From Limonium bicolor (taxonomy: Eukaryota > Streptophyta > Magnoliopsida > Caryophyllales > Plumbaginaceae): a stretch of 64,000 bases of DNA. Below are positions 1 through 11,361 of this stretch, piece after piece; positions within the stretch are counted from its first letter, which is position 1; every line of letters starts with the position of its first letter. A program made the position numbers and the translations under genes. The stretch is from positions 117,509,000 to 117,572,999 of the forward strand of contig CM041776.1 of assembly GCA_023374045.1 (NCBI GenBank), given 5' to 3'. The notes under the pieces were generated by a model. The model was given only the letters and a program-made list of their open reading frames with translations. It was not told the DNA's origin and ran no database searches.

Positions 1-955
1 TACCGGAAAGAGTTTCTGGAATGGACCGACCTTGGGGACCGGACTTGCAAGGTCGGTCGGGCTTGTATTTTGTGTACGAATTGAGTCTCTGGAATGGACC
101 GACCTTGGGACCGGACTTGCAAGGTCGGTCATGCCTAAAATTTTGTATGAGAATTAGTCTCTGGAATCGACCGAACTTGGGACCGACCTTGACAAGGTCG
201 GTCGGGCTTAAATTTACAGAGGGGAAAACCCTCGGGAATGGTCCGACCTTGGGGACCGGACTTGCAAGGTCGGTCGGGGTAAAAACTTTCAACGGTAATA
301 AGTACTGGAATGGACCGACCTTGGGTAAGGTCGGTCGGTAAGGTCGGTCGAACCAAAAACATAAAAAAAAAAAAAGAAAAATTTAAGATCAAAAGTTGTT
401 AATTGGTGTTAAGGTACCCCATTAAGAGGGTAATGATGATTAGGAACCTAAGGACCTAAGGAATTAAGTAAAGTTAAGTATAAACTTTAATGTTTAAAAT
501 TAAGTTTATAAGGTTAAGTGGTAAGGACATAAGAGAGTATTGAATGGGAATCTTTAGGGACTAAGTGAGTTAAGTGAGGTGCAAATAACTAATGGCTTAA
601 AAATGAATGAATGTTTTAGGTTTGTGAATTGGGACCCCGGAGAAGGTTAAACAAACGACAGTCGACGGTGAACGGTACAGTCTTTCTTGTGACCTGCTTG
701 CTAACGAGGTGTCCCTCGGCTTGTGTGCTATCTGTTTATTTGCTATGAGTAAGACAAGATAAAGCATGCAACCGGTTATACTTGTTCTCGTTGTGAATGT
801 GTTTTCTTTACACTAACCCGCGAGACTTGAGATTGTTACTAATTAAGTTTAGTACTTGTTGAGTTAAGAAGAGGAGTTAAGTATTGGTATCTGTTGGTTA
901 ATACCCGTTAAGGTTTAACTAACACATGGTTTGTAAGATTTTCACTAACTGGAAC
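1..955 (+). mobile_element. Left part of a plus-strand Tekay-type LTR, interrupted
   Basis: This stretch belongs to an LTR that continues at 5361, after a solo LTR inserted at a GGAAC site. The rejoined sequence ends at 6228 with GGGGTGTTACA, the usual 3' end of the long Tekay-type LTRs in this window. It carries the hairpin array at 16-355 and then, near 630, a segment reading ACCCCGGAGAAGGTT that resembles the reverse complement of about 2690-2710 in the solo LTR (ACCCCGGTGAAAGGT). I see no gene in 356-955. Its left end lies outside the window. Assignment to Tekay is inferred from the ends and overall layout, not from coding sequence. Confidence 0.6.
16..355 (+). repeat. 72-nt tandem hairpin array (about 4.7 copies)
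   Basis: Copies begin at 16, 89, 161, 233 and 305 with CTGGAATGGACCGACC or a variant, so the period is 72-73 nt. Each copy holds an inverted repeat, CCGACCTTG on the left and CAAGGTCGG on the right, which would fold into a GC-rich hairpin. The spacers between hairpins vary more than the stems. The last copy is shortened. It lies within an LTR and is matched in position by a different 72-nt hairpin array at 3018-3209. Confidence 0.9.
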
Positions 956-3900
956 TGTAACACCCCAACCGTTAATCTCGTCATTACCTCTTAAACTGTT
1001 ACTAATTACTCCTACTCACGCAGCGGAACTCTAATTACAGCGAGGGGTGAAACAACGCCGTTAGCCACCCATGTGGCTAACCAGGCCTTTCTTACATACC
1101 GTAACGGTCTGATGAACTGGAACAACCGAGTACTTCATACAAATACAATACTCAATTCATATCTCTACTATACCGAGTCTACAATATACGGATGCCGATG
1201 ACATACTCGGACTTACACCTCATTCAAACGCATAAGTAATTACAATCTAACTATCCATGCTCACAGCAGTCCCCGTCCTACTCTCTCGAACGGTGGTCAG
1301 CTTCAAGTACCTGCACACTAAAAACGTTCCCCCTAGGGGGTCAGCTTACGCTGAATATGAAATTCGCATATACCGCGTGCTAACCGCGGTACGCCGACTA
1401 CTTTGGGTCGGATATACATGGAGTTCATTTTAATCAAACAACATGCATCATGGCAATACAATATATATGTATATCACACAAGGAATCTACATCCAATCAC
1501 GGAACACGATTCCTAACTAACATAACAATGTTGTTAGTGGTAACTGGTTACTCTTAGGCATTGAGGGTTATTCCTCACTATGCCTTGTTTACTTATTCAA
1601 TACCTCACCCGCTCTCTCGGGTTACTTATTCATATACACACCCATTCTCTTGGGCTACTCGTACTATACTCACCCACACTCTCGGGTTACTTATTCTCAT
1701 TATCTCACCCATACTCTTGGGTTAATTATACTCATTATCTCACCCACACTCTTGGGTTATTCATACTCAAGCTCTTGTAGATTCTCGAGACACTACAGGT
1801 CTCCTACGTCACGCTTGTTACTCTTATTACATACTTAAGCCAAAACTCATGGCCCTCGTGCATAGTCTTACTTCCCCGGTTTCGACCCTACTCTGGGTCT
1901 AGCATGGTGGGAAGGTTCAACTAGCTCACGGAACTCTCTCTTAGTTCCTATCTCTTTTACTTAGGTCCGACTACTCTCGGACTACTCTCATTCCCATACA
2001 CTCCTCTCTCGGAGTTATAATAATATCATGTATATTAGTCTAGAAGCATCATTCTCGATGTTTCTAATGACGTTGGGAACTTTACTTAAATTCGGGTAAT
2101 CTTAGGTTTTAAGAGTTACCTTTACAATACATATACTCATACTTTCGGTCATATTCTTATACCGGGTAAAACCCTCTTATAGGAGGTCGACCATGTCTCA
2201 AGGGAGTTACTAATCCCCTAGGTCTCTTTTACCTTCTTTACAAGTTCACATTGTTGGACTAACTTCAATCCTCTCGATGGAGGTTCATTTATCTCTCCAC
2301 TCATATTTATTCCGTGGATTGTTTCAATAAGGTTTTCTAACCGTTATCGGGTATTTACTCAACCCGTACATCTCCTCACGTTCTAGGGAGTTCATATGTT
2401 TGTGTTATCGTTATTCTTTATTCGATAGCTTGTGTGTGTTTGCATATTACCATTGTTCATGAGACTACCCGATCTACGGGTTTTTAGTCAAACACTACTC
2501 TCTATGAGTCGGTCTATGCACTATGTTAGACCACACCGGCATACAAGTATGTTAGTTCATACAACATACAACAAGGCATACATAATCAAACAAGGGATTA
2601 TTTTCATGCTTTAATCTTGATTAAGCCGGCACACAAACACACAAATCAGAGTAACTCGGTTAGCATACGGGGCATGAGAAAATCATACCTTTCACCGGGG
2701 TTTTTACTTTTACCGTGTCATCTCACCAAGCTTGGTTCACACACGATCCACTGGTAACATTCAAATGTTTTATTAACATCAAAGCATTACGGTATGTAAA
2801 GCTAATACTCCCGTACTTAACCCCGTTATGCCGTTTAACTTAGTTTTACTCATGTGTTCTTAAACTCACAACTTCCTCATTCACTTATCAAACTTGTTTA
2901 CACTCCTAATGACCTTTAAATATCATTATTCATGTCCTAATTACCTTATATTATCATTACCATTCAATTCCCCATCATTAGAATGCAAGAAAACACATTC
3001 TGTTACATTTCTGGCCTGGTCCGGGTTTGTGTCCGGGGTTACAAACCCGGACCAAACACTGGAATCACTTTCTGTCGTATTTTTCATGTGTTCCGGGTTT
3101 GTGTCCGGGTTTACAAACCCGGACCATCCCCTGGGATGACCTTCTGCCTTATTTTTGCTATGTTCCGGGTTTGCATTCCGATTGCAAACCCGGACAACCC
3201 CTGGAACTGTCAAAATTTGTAGTTTTTCACCACTTTTAAACCCCTAAATCACCTCTAATCATTTCCTAATCATTCCATAAGTTTTCCACATGTTTAACAC
3301 CCTTAAACATGCTCTAAACCTCTTCAAAACTTAAGTTAAATCCTTACCCAAATTCTTACTCAAATTCACAAGTTTTTTCATTCTCTCTGTTGCCCTTATG
3401 CACACTTGTGCTACAGATTTTTACCCCTTGGCATTTGCATCATTGTTCTCACTCTATTTGACCATTCGACATCTTCCAGAATAATGCACTTCCAAAACCC
3501 AAGTCCACTCCTTGTTTCACAAGTTAAACACTCTTGTTTATTCCTAGCAAAGTCCATGACTCTTCTCCTCATTCATGCTACAGATTTGCACACTCTCTCC
3601 ACAATCTTCCTATCATATTCTAGGGTACTCATTCACCCAAATCAACCTCCATTCATACCTAGTTTCTCTAGGTCATTCCTTGCTCACAACCATACTAAAA
3701 CCACTCAAATTTTCTACACAAATTTTGCCATAACTTGGCTACTTTTCTAACATTACTCAAAGCTCATAACATCACTTATTTCAGCCTAGAACTAGTCAAA
3801 CCCACATGGGTTCTACCAGCACACATATAAAACCATCAATACTCATCAAATCCTCCAAATGCAACACAATACATAATTCATAAAGTGCATAACTCTTAGG

Positions 3901-5355
3901 CTCTTAAATCAACATTAATTTCACAAATGCTATCTCACTTGCATTATTTCTATACAAGCACATTATTACCACACTCATGTGGGGTTCATTTATTTTATTA
4001 ACCCATCCCAAATTCTAATACATATAGAATATACTTAAGGGTTGGTTTCTTACCTTGGATTCTCTCAAGTTTCCTTTTAAATACTCTTCTCTTCTTCTCC
4101 TCTTTTCTTCACCCAAAATCGGTCAAGGCACTCTCTTTGCCCATTTCTCTAGACCAATATACCAATGGGTGTAAGGAGTATTAATTAGTTCTCCTAGTTG
4201 TAAAAATCATTCATGAACTCAAAAGAAGGCTTAAAGCACAAAATGGGGCATTACCTTTGGAAACCCTAGAATTGGTTTGCCATGAATCAAAGGAAGCTCC
4301 AATCCACCATTGGAGGTTTGAATAGATGCTCAACAAAGAAGAAAACAAGGTATTAAGGAGGGCAAAAATCGGCCAACCAAAGAGAATGGAGAAAATGAAC
4401 TTTCTCTTGAAACTTTTACCTTGTTTGAAAGAGGAGACTCCAAGCTCCTAAATGGTGTAGTTTATTCTTCAAATGGGTAAAACCCATGGAGATGGACTTC
4501 TTCCTTTTTGAATTTTGAAAATAGAGGAAGATAGGCCTTGGTGAGAGGAGCAAGAATCTATGCTCGGTTTTTGAATCGGAGCTTTAACGAAGCTTGTACA
4601 AGGTGAGGAAGGTGGGGTAGCCATTGGAGAAGCTCCAAACCGTGGAGGAAGGAGAAGAACCAGAAGAGAGAAAAGAGAGGGGGAGTCTCACGGTGGGGAA
4701 TGGGAAGAATGAGGAGAGAGAGAATAAAGTGGGGTATAAGTCCCCTTTTCACTATTTGCTTTTCTCTTTCTTTTTCTCTTCTTTCTTGATTACTAGCTTA
4801 GAGTGTGTGTGAGTGTGTTGACTCACTAATTAAAACCGGCCCCACTATATTAGTAAGCTGGAGCGTTTTTCGTTTTCTTACAGAAAACGCTTGTATTTTA
4901 CCCGGTTCGGCACTATTCACTCACCGGGCCCGTTTTTCGGATTTTTCTCGTTTCTTTATTTTTAATGGTTATTAACTTCCATTAATACTTGTTACAGTTA
5001 TTTAATCAACTATAATTTTTACGGGTCCGTTTGACCACTTAAAGTCACGTTTTCGGGTTTTCTCGAAAAACGTGTTTTAAACTCCGTTAGCGTTTTAATC
5101 CATTATTGGATCCGTTTTCTTCGGGAATCATTCCCGTATAATTATTAGGCCTAACTAAGCCTTAGGAATCCATTCGACGGACCTGCTCGAGATCATGTAT
5201 CTTATACTCATTTAACGCATTTAGCATTTTTCGCTTTTAAGCGGTTTCTTTTTTCTTTTGGTTTTATTTCCTTTACCAATACTCTATAGGCACCATTAGG
5301 CCTTTATAATCATATTAGAGTAATTAATCGCCATTTTTAGATCCAGGGTATTAAA
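956..5355 (-). mobile_element. Tekay-type solo LTR, 4.4 kb, TSD GGAAC
   Basis: The plus strand begins TGTAACACCCC at 956 and ends GGGTATTAAA at 5355, so on the minus strand it starts near the canonical AATACCC and ends GGGGTGTTACA. A perfect 5-bp duplication GGAAC flanks it (951-955 and 5356-5360). There is no internal region, so it is a solo LTR left by recombination between two LTRs. Its 3.2-5.2 kb part resembles 50.1-51.9 kb of the solo-like LTR 47717-52005 in order and sequence. It contains the hairpin GTTAGCCAC/GTGGCTAAC at 1060-1081 near its 3' end and a 72-nt hairpin array at 3018-3209. Short ORFs here look like chance. Confidence 0.85.
3018..3209 (-). repeat. 72-nt tandem hairpin array (2.7 copies)
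   Basis: Copies start at 3018, 3090 and 3162, exactly 72 nt apart. Each has the arms TCCGGGTTTG and CAAACCCGGA around a short loop, and a CTGG(A/G)A spacer motif after the stem. The array lies about 2.1 kb from the LTR 3' end. The other plus-strand LTR has its own array at a comparable place (16-355), with the same 72-nt period but a different stem sequence. Confidence 0.9.
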
Positions 5356-5360
5356 GGAAC

Positions 5361-6228
5361 TTAAGGGGGGGTGAGGAACCCGGGACTGACTCTGGTCATG
5401 CATGCTAAGGAAAGGGGGTCGGTATCGAATCATGATCCGTCCGTTAAGGACTTGTTCTTCGGACTTGTTGCCTAGGGTTAGTTGCGGCTCAGCTACACTG
5501 GACTCCCTCCAAGGTAGGTGGCATTAAGATGGGTGCGGTAGGATCACCTAATTAAGTATAAGATAAGATATAACCATTTCCATTCTAGAAACGGTTTGTA
5601 TAATGAGATTAAGATAAGGATAAAGCCTGGGTAAGTTAAGGAGAACTGAGGATAAGTCGAATCAGATCTGGAGGAGGTTTTACTAAACCCACTCATTAAG
5701 GGAACGCTTGAGTCGTTCTTTGTGTGGAACTATGTATGTTCCTTTTTGGTGTATGTTGATTTATGCATTTCATATTATGATTGTGATTCTAATCAACTTC
5801 CATGCTATCGACAATTAGTCGTCGTAGCCCCGTTAGCTTGGGGCCACGAGAGGGTCGTACCAGCATTCGTGCTCCTTTGGGGGCTGTTTTTACACTTGCA
5901 GGTAAGCAGCCAGAAGTCACACCATGAGAGTAGGAGCGGTTAGACTTAGGATGGGTTTTATTTTGAGCACGGGTTTGCGCATGTGCGCCGTTGTTTTAAT
6001 ATTTAAATTGATGGAAGTTTATGTTGTCACTTGAGATACTCGAACTCGGTTGGTGGGCATTTTGGACGGTATGTATATTTTGGATAAGTGTTTGTAAATT
6101 AGTCAATTCGATATGTTCTTTGATCAAACCGTGGCAAGGTCCCGGTGCCAGTTTATTCCGCTGCGATCATTGTGATTAAGTTGTTAAGTTCTGCGATAAC
6201 CACGATTGGCTTTGGACGGGGTGTTACA
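5361..6228 (+). mobile_element. Right part of the interrupted plus-strand Tekay-type LTR
   Basis: This continues the LTR of 1-955 after the second copy of the GGAAC target duplication. It ends with ACGGGGTGTTACA at 6228. The segment TGAGGAACCCGGG at 5372 follows a G7 run and could be mistaken for an LTR start after a polypurine tract. A similar TGAGGACCCGGGG lies inside the LTR at 8660, so I take it as internal LTR sequence. No PBS follows position 6228. Nothing gene-like is seen. Confidence 0.6.
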
Positions 6229-6604
6229 ATTAAGTACTTTGAGAGCATGTAGAATTGTGGTGGAGATGTTAGACTCTTGATAAGTATGTGTAGAATTGTG
6301 AGAGTTATTATATTTTGGTTTGTACATTAGTAAACACGGTATATTGGATTGTAAACATTGAGCACTGTAATGAATGGAGAATGATGTATACTTGGTTTGG
6401 AATTGGAGTTTGGATTGTAATTGTTTGTACTCGGGTATTCCGGTCCATCAGACCGATGCTGTAGTGGAAGTAGCCCTGGTTAGTCACGTGGGTGGCTAAC
6501 GGCATTGTACCACCCGTCGTTGTGTAAGGAAGTATCTGTTGTGTAAGTATAGAAGTACGAGGTGATTGGACGGTAGTGACGGGATTAGCGGTAGGGGTGT
6601 TACA
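6229..6604 (+). mobile_element. 3' end fragment of a second plus-strand Tekay-type LTR
   Basis: The fragment ends GGTAGGGGTGTTACA at 6604. Read as reverse complement it resembles the first 350 bp of the solo LTR at 956 (same order: TGTAACACCCC, CAGCGGAA-like segment, hairpin, CTAATGGACCGG-like segment). The hairpin GTTAGTCAC/GTGGCTAAC lies at 6479-6500. The upstream part of this LTR has been replaced by the LTR ending at 6228. Confidence 0.65.
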
Positions 6605-9331
6605 ATATATTATAATGTTAAATGTGATATAAAAATATCATATTATATGGTATAAGATATAAGTGTAACATTGTATGATTTTATGTGGTCAAAACATAGT
6701 TTATTAAACTATATACTAAAACCGTATGTATAAACATTCAAGAATGAATTTATAAACTATGGTTACAATGATATAATTACTATAGATATCATATACTATT
6801 AATGTGATTAAATGAAATAATTATCATTAATAATATTCACATGAAATAATTTGACGATTAATGGGAAAATGGAATTTATAAACTAAGGGTAGTATTAAAA
6901 TAAACCTTAGGATATTATAATACATGTCATGAAATGTTACATAATATTAAGATAATGTCCCTAATATAAATTGCATAATATAGTGCAACAAATGAAAATA
7001 ATCATCTTACATAAGATGATAATAATGTGACATATAATATAAGTGTACATATGTGTAATGCGCATGCATGAATAAAATAAATACATATTAAGTATATGAT
7101 ATAGTTGGAACTATATAATATAGTGCATGTATTCATGCAACTATATATTATATGACTAAATCAAATAAAAACAACATATGTATATACATATGTAAAAACC
7201 GAGAGTACATATATAAGTATATACAATATGGTTTTTAATGCCATGTAATAATAAATGACAAGTGTTATGACATTAGCATAACTATATACTATAAGTCATA
7301 CAATTACAAACTAGAGTATAGTTTATTAACATGAATAATGAGATGTATAGCATATGGTACAATAATAAATGGTTAAATAATAATGCCATATAACATTAGT
7401 GCATGAGCATAATATGCGATGCGAATTAACGTTGCATGTATACATGAAACTATATATTATAAATGTATACTCGTATACCTAACCGAAATGGTTAAATTAA
7501 TACCTAAGTGTAAACGTGAATGTATATTCGTATACGCGTAAATACTATGTAATATAATGGAATAATATAACTCCAATGTTCGAAAACACTAACGGAAACG
7601 TTTTACAAAATACCGACCTCTTTTGTTAAAGTCGCATAACAACACGTACTACGACAGACGAGTTCGTATAACGATTCTTTAACAAATAACTGTTGAAATC
7701 TGGGGATGTAATGTCGGGATTACTTGTATTGTTCAGATTTACCAAGCTTAAGTAAGTCATGCGGATTGACTTATATTGTATTTGATGTTTAGACCGTATC
7801 ACTGACGGAGGCGCTCAACGAGCTTAGTGGTCTACTGCGCAACCTAGGTCTTTGGTGAACGGTATGTAAAGGGGTCTGATCTGAGATGTCCTGAGGGCTT
7901 CCTTGGGCTCAGATATCTTTGTTGTATAACGTGTGTGATGTATGTATGTATGTGTGTGTATGTATTTGTAATCATGTGTGTGATGTTTAATCGTTTAAAT
8001 TTCCCACATCATTTAATTGTTCGCGAACGTCCTTCGGGACTAATACTACGTCGACTATAGATCGACTTATATAAAACACATATACGTTTAATATGACGTG
8101 ATTGATGTTATTTAATGTAATACACTTAGTACTATAATTATGTACATAATAACCTAAGTAAACTACTTAGGTATGAGACGACATTGTCGGTCTCTAGAGC
8201 ACAACTCTCAACATGTATATGACCTAGATTACTTCTAGGCATGCGTAAGACCTTTCCGGCAGCTAAGTGATAAATGAATTCTCGATAACCTAAAATTATA
8301 CCGTAGGTTTCGACTAACTAATTAAACATATAATGGAATATTGTTGTGAGGAGAATGAGACCAGGTAGTCTCGGACTACTAGCTGCGCACGGAGATCTGT
8401 TGAGTGTTTTCCCGGATCGGGATTCTGCTCTAGTTAAGCCCACACGAGCCTACATAGATCGTTGGCCAGATTGTAACGCTGCTGGTACTCGGCTTTTGCC
8501 ACAAACTAAACGACGCCTTTTAGGAAAAGAGGAAATCCCGAGATCTTATATCTCTGGCAGAGTTCACTGCTGTTGGTGCCACCAGGACGACTGTCCATAA
8601 TTAAATACAAATACGGGTTGTCCTAACTTGACACCCACTAACGATGTGTTGTGATGTAATGAGGACCCGGGGGGTCGTGTGATTAAATGAATAACCAGTC
8701 CGTTACTAACGGCTTCACGTATTATTGTTATTATTGATCGTGTTGTGTGTTGTTGTGTGTGATTTGTAGTGACTTCCTTGTCTGTTTATATTACCGCCAT
8801 TCATGTGTTTACTGCTTTAATATACCTGTACACCGGTAAAAGCATGTAACGAACCTAATAATGGTGACCATGACTATTAAGTGATCACTAGGGTCCAGAC
8901 CTGGCATACTCAGCGTTTATCGTTGAGCCTTTACGGCATATGTGCAGGTGATGATTATCGTTGGAGCCGAAGAGCGGGACCCGGGTAGTTAGGGTTTATT
9001 TACCGCACGAGATCTCACATTATATTAGGATGGCTATTAGTTTAATGTGTTAATAATGTTGTATACAGTCGGGAATACATAGACGCTCACTTGTCCTTAA
9101 AATCATCTTTCTTTTAGATTGATGTATAGGTTAGGATCTCATTATCACTGCGGTCATGTATATATTACCAGTGTTATTCTTATTTAATTTATTTCTGCTT
9201 CTTTACTCGTGTGGGCGAGTAATGGCATGTGACACCCGAGTGAGATTTGTTACTGTGTGACTTCTGCTTTGAGACGTTATTAATTAATGCTACGTGAGAG
9301 ATTATTACGTGATTACGAATGGGGTGTTACA
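6605..9331 (+). mobile_element. 5' LTR (left-truncated) of a decayed plus-strand Tekay element
   Basis: It ends GGGGTGTTACA at 9331 and is followed at once by a PBS, so it is a 5' LTR. Reverse-complemented, it matches the solo-like LTR 47717-52005: for example 6850-6900 corresponds to about 49890-49960, and the last 60 bp correspond to 47717-47780. The full LTR in this family is about 4.3 kb, so roughly 1.6 kb is missing at the left. The 6605-8300 part is very AT-rich. The stem TTACTCG/CGAGTAA lies at 9203-9222. The ORF at 8346-8600 has no recognisable homology. Confidence 0.75.
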
Positions 9332-9337
9332 AAAAAG

Positions 9338-9349
9338 TGGTATCATAGC
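9338..9349 (+). other. Primer binding site, initiator tRNA-Met type
   Basis: TGGTATCATAGC starts 6 nt after the LTR end and differs at one base from the usual plant PBS TGGTATCAGAGC, complementary to initiator tRNA-Met. It fixes the polarity of the element as plus strand. Confidence 0.75.
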
Positions 9350-9871
9350 GGAGTACCGCTCTGATGACGAGATAATAGGATTTAAGATAGTGAGCCTACG
9401 ATTGGGTAATACAGAAAACTTTTGTGAGGTACGAAACGTCTTCGCTTTAATGCATTTATGTGTTAGGAACGCCTTTGGCTTGCAAGTGTTAGCCCTTGAG
9501 GTGCACAAATGTGTTTGACTGTAATGTGGTAACCTATCGAGTATTGATGAGACGAACTGTAATACAGATGTCTGGTGGTGATGGCCAAGAAGCTGGTCAG
9601 GGGGCATGAAGGCCCGGGAATACCTAGTATCCCCGAGGTCATCACTACCGTCATGGACCAGGTGAGAGTTCAGTAAGGAGGAGACATACCGAACGTCGCG
9701 AGTACGTTGGTGACAGTCCACTTTCACGTGGAGATCCAGCTTGGACTACCGCCGACGGTACCCCTCCCGCCACAACCCAGTGATTCTAAAGTGACTGAAA
9801 AACGCAAATCCTGGGATAAAAAAAGGGGGCTAGCAAGCCCAACAAACCGCCTAAACGTCCTCGCCCTGGAG

Positions 9872-9949
9872 GTATAAATTCCTACTCCTTTAATGTTTAC
9901 AAAATCCAATATCATACCTTTCTTTAATATCCAAGAGTCGTACCAATAG
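9872..9949 (+). other. Putative GT-AG intron before zinc-knuckle exon 1
   Basis: The donor is GGAG|GTATAAATT and the acceptor ACCAATAG|G. It is 78 nt, AT-rich, and contains an in-frame stop if unspliced. Removing it joins the proline/lysine-rich gag linker in frame to the knuckle exon. The homologous intron in the other Tekay element is 76 nt and ends ACAATAG|G. Confidence 0.6.
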
Positions 9950-10177
9950 GTACCGCCAAGGGCGAGCGCCACTACTATTGTAAACGGTGTAGAAAGGATC
10001 ACTCTGGAGTCGATTGTGGCGGTCGGAAGGTGGTGTGCCGATTCTGTGAGAAGAAGGGCCACCGAGATTACGAATGCTACGACAACCCAGAGGGTAGATC
10101 CTATGCTCCCCCTAGAGTCAACCGAGCCACTCCATCTGTTGGCCCGAAAGCGCCACAGAGATCCATACCCCCTAAGA

Positions 10178-10258
10178 GTAAGAATTTTGTTCCTTTTTTA
10201 TTTATTAATTACTACCTTACCATTTCCCTATATCGAATCAAAGAAGTGTTGTACTCAG
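10178..10258 (+). other. Putative GT-AG intron before zinc-knuckle exon 2
   Basis: The donor is CTAAGA|GTAAGAATT and the acceptor TGTACTCAG|G; 81 nt, T-rich. The segment is open when read through, but splicing also keeps frame into the second knuckle module. The donor side resembles the CCTAAGG|GTAAGG donor at 36440. Confidence 0.5.
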
Positions 10259-11340
10259 GCACTAGGCAGCCCGAACGCCACCACTACTGCAAGCATTATG
10301 GTAGGGACCATCCAGGGGTCGACTGTAGTGGGTGCAAGGTCGAGTGTCGGTACTGTAAGAAAAAGGGACACTGAGACTTTGAGTGCAAGAGTAACCCGGA
10401 GGGCCGGAACTACAGGCCACCGCGGACCACCCAGAGCACCCCGACAAGTGGATCGGGAGCACCCTAAGCTCCTCGAGACCTTCACCACCTGTTGAAAACT
10501 TTTTCCTACTGTTATACGGTGTTTTTAGAACCGAACTTAGAGTGAAACTATGTTGTACTTTGTAAATATCTTGTCATTAGTTCACTCACTTTTGCTGTAA
10601 TCGAATTCCAGGCCCGATTATGTGTACACACTACTGTAACACTAAAACCTTGATATGGCCATATGTATGAACACACGTGTTTTAGACGTTTACATTACCA
10701 CGAACCGTGTATGAGTTAGAACGTAGACATCCCGATAAAAGCGTTGCCAAAGAGACCTTTCAATCTTCTCAAATCCCAAATAATCAAATAACTAACTTCT
10801 ATCATCAGATTTGTCTAAACCACGCTTGAGTAATCAAGCGCTGGTAAACAAACAGTTCCTAAAACCGGAAACTCAACCTGCATGGCGCACTTACCACAAC
10901 AAGCAATATAATAGGCAACGTACTACCAATTTCGTCTACCCCGCGCACTTGCTATAGCAAGTGCTGCTAACGCTTATGACTGTAACTACAATTACTGATA
11001 TCGTTGCAAACGAATCCTGTAAACTCTGTAGACCAGTGGTACAACACTACGGCTACAGTAACCGCCCAACATTCGTACGACTTTATTACAACAACATAAC
11101 TAACAATTTACAACCTCAGAAGGACCCGATGAGTCCGACCAATACGATAAAAAGGGCACACACCAGCCCATAATGAACTACATCCATTAAACCAGAATAA
11201 ATTAACTGATACCGGGTTATGAGCAAAAAAAAAATGTAATTTATTTGTTAAACTATTTAATGGCTGAAGTGAACGTGGGAGGTGAAAATTCATTCCCGGG
11301 GATCAAGGGAAACCAACCACAAATTACGGTGGAGGGATAG

Positions 11341-11361
11341 TTCGACACTGGTGCTGATTCC
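11341..11361 (+). pseudogene. Possible aspartic protease remnant
   Basis: The plus strand reads FDTGADS, the D-T/S-G-A signature of a retroviral-type protease, followed by a stop. The surrounding 100 bp show only weak resemblance to the Tekay protease region. The position, about 900 bp after the zinc knuckles, is what one expects. The motif is short, so this is tentative. Confidence 0.3.

Larger units (their letters stand above)
9750..10494 (+). pseudogene. gag C-terminal part: two zinc-knuckle exons with introns
   Basis: Two homologous modules follow each other. The first (exon from 9950) encodes a CX2CX3HX4C knuckle (CKRCRKDHSGVDC) and a second knuckle CRFCEKKGHRDYEC. The second (exon from 10259) encodes CRYCKKKGH and related residues, with a TGA after the last His. 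Each module is preceded by a short intron-like segment, 9872-9949 (78 nt, GTATAA..CAATAG) and 10178-10258 (81 nt, GTAAGA..CTCAG). Splicing both keeps the reading frame. The upstream gag core is missing or unreadable. The first intron sits at the same place as intron 36365-36440 of the minus-strand Tekay element. Confidence 0.65.

Noticed and set aside
3406..3750. 114-codon ORF as a gene
   Set aside because: On the strand opposite to the LTR, low complexity, no homology seen.
5361..5385. Polypurine tract plus LTR start (TTAAGGGGGGG then TGAGG)
   Set aside because: A similar TGAGGACCCGGGG lies inside another LTR at 8660, and the preceding sequence is continuous with 1-955 across the GGAAC target site.
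8346..8600. 84-codon ORF as a gene
   Set aside because: It lies inside an LTR, shows no family resemblance and has no supporting signals.
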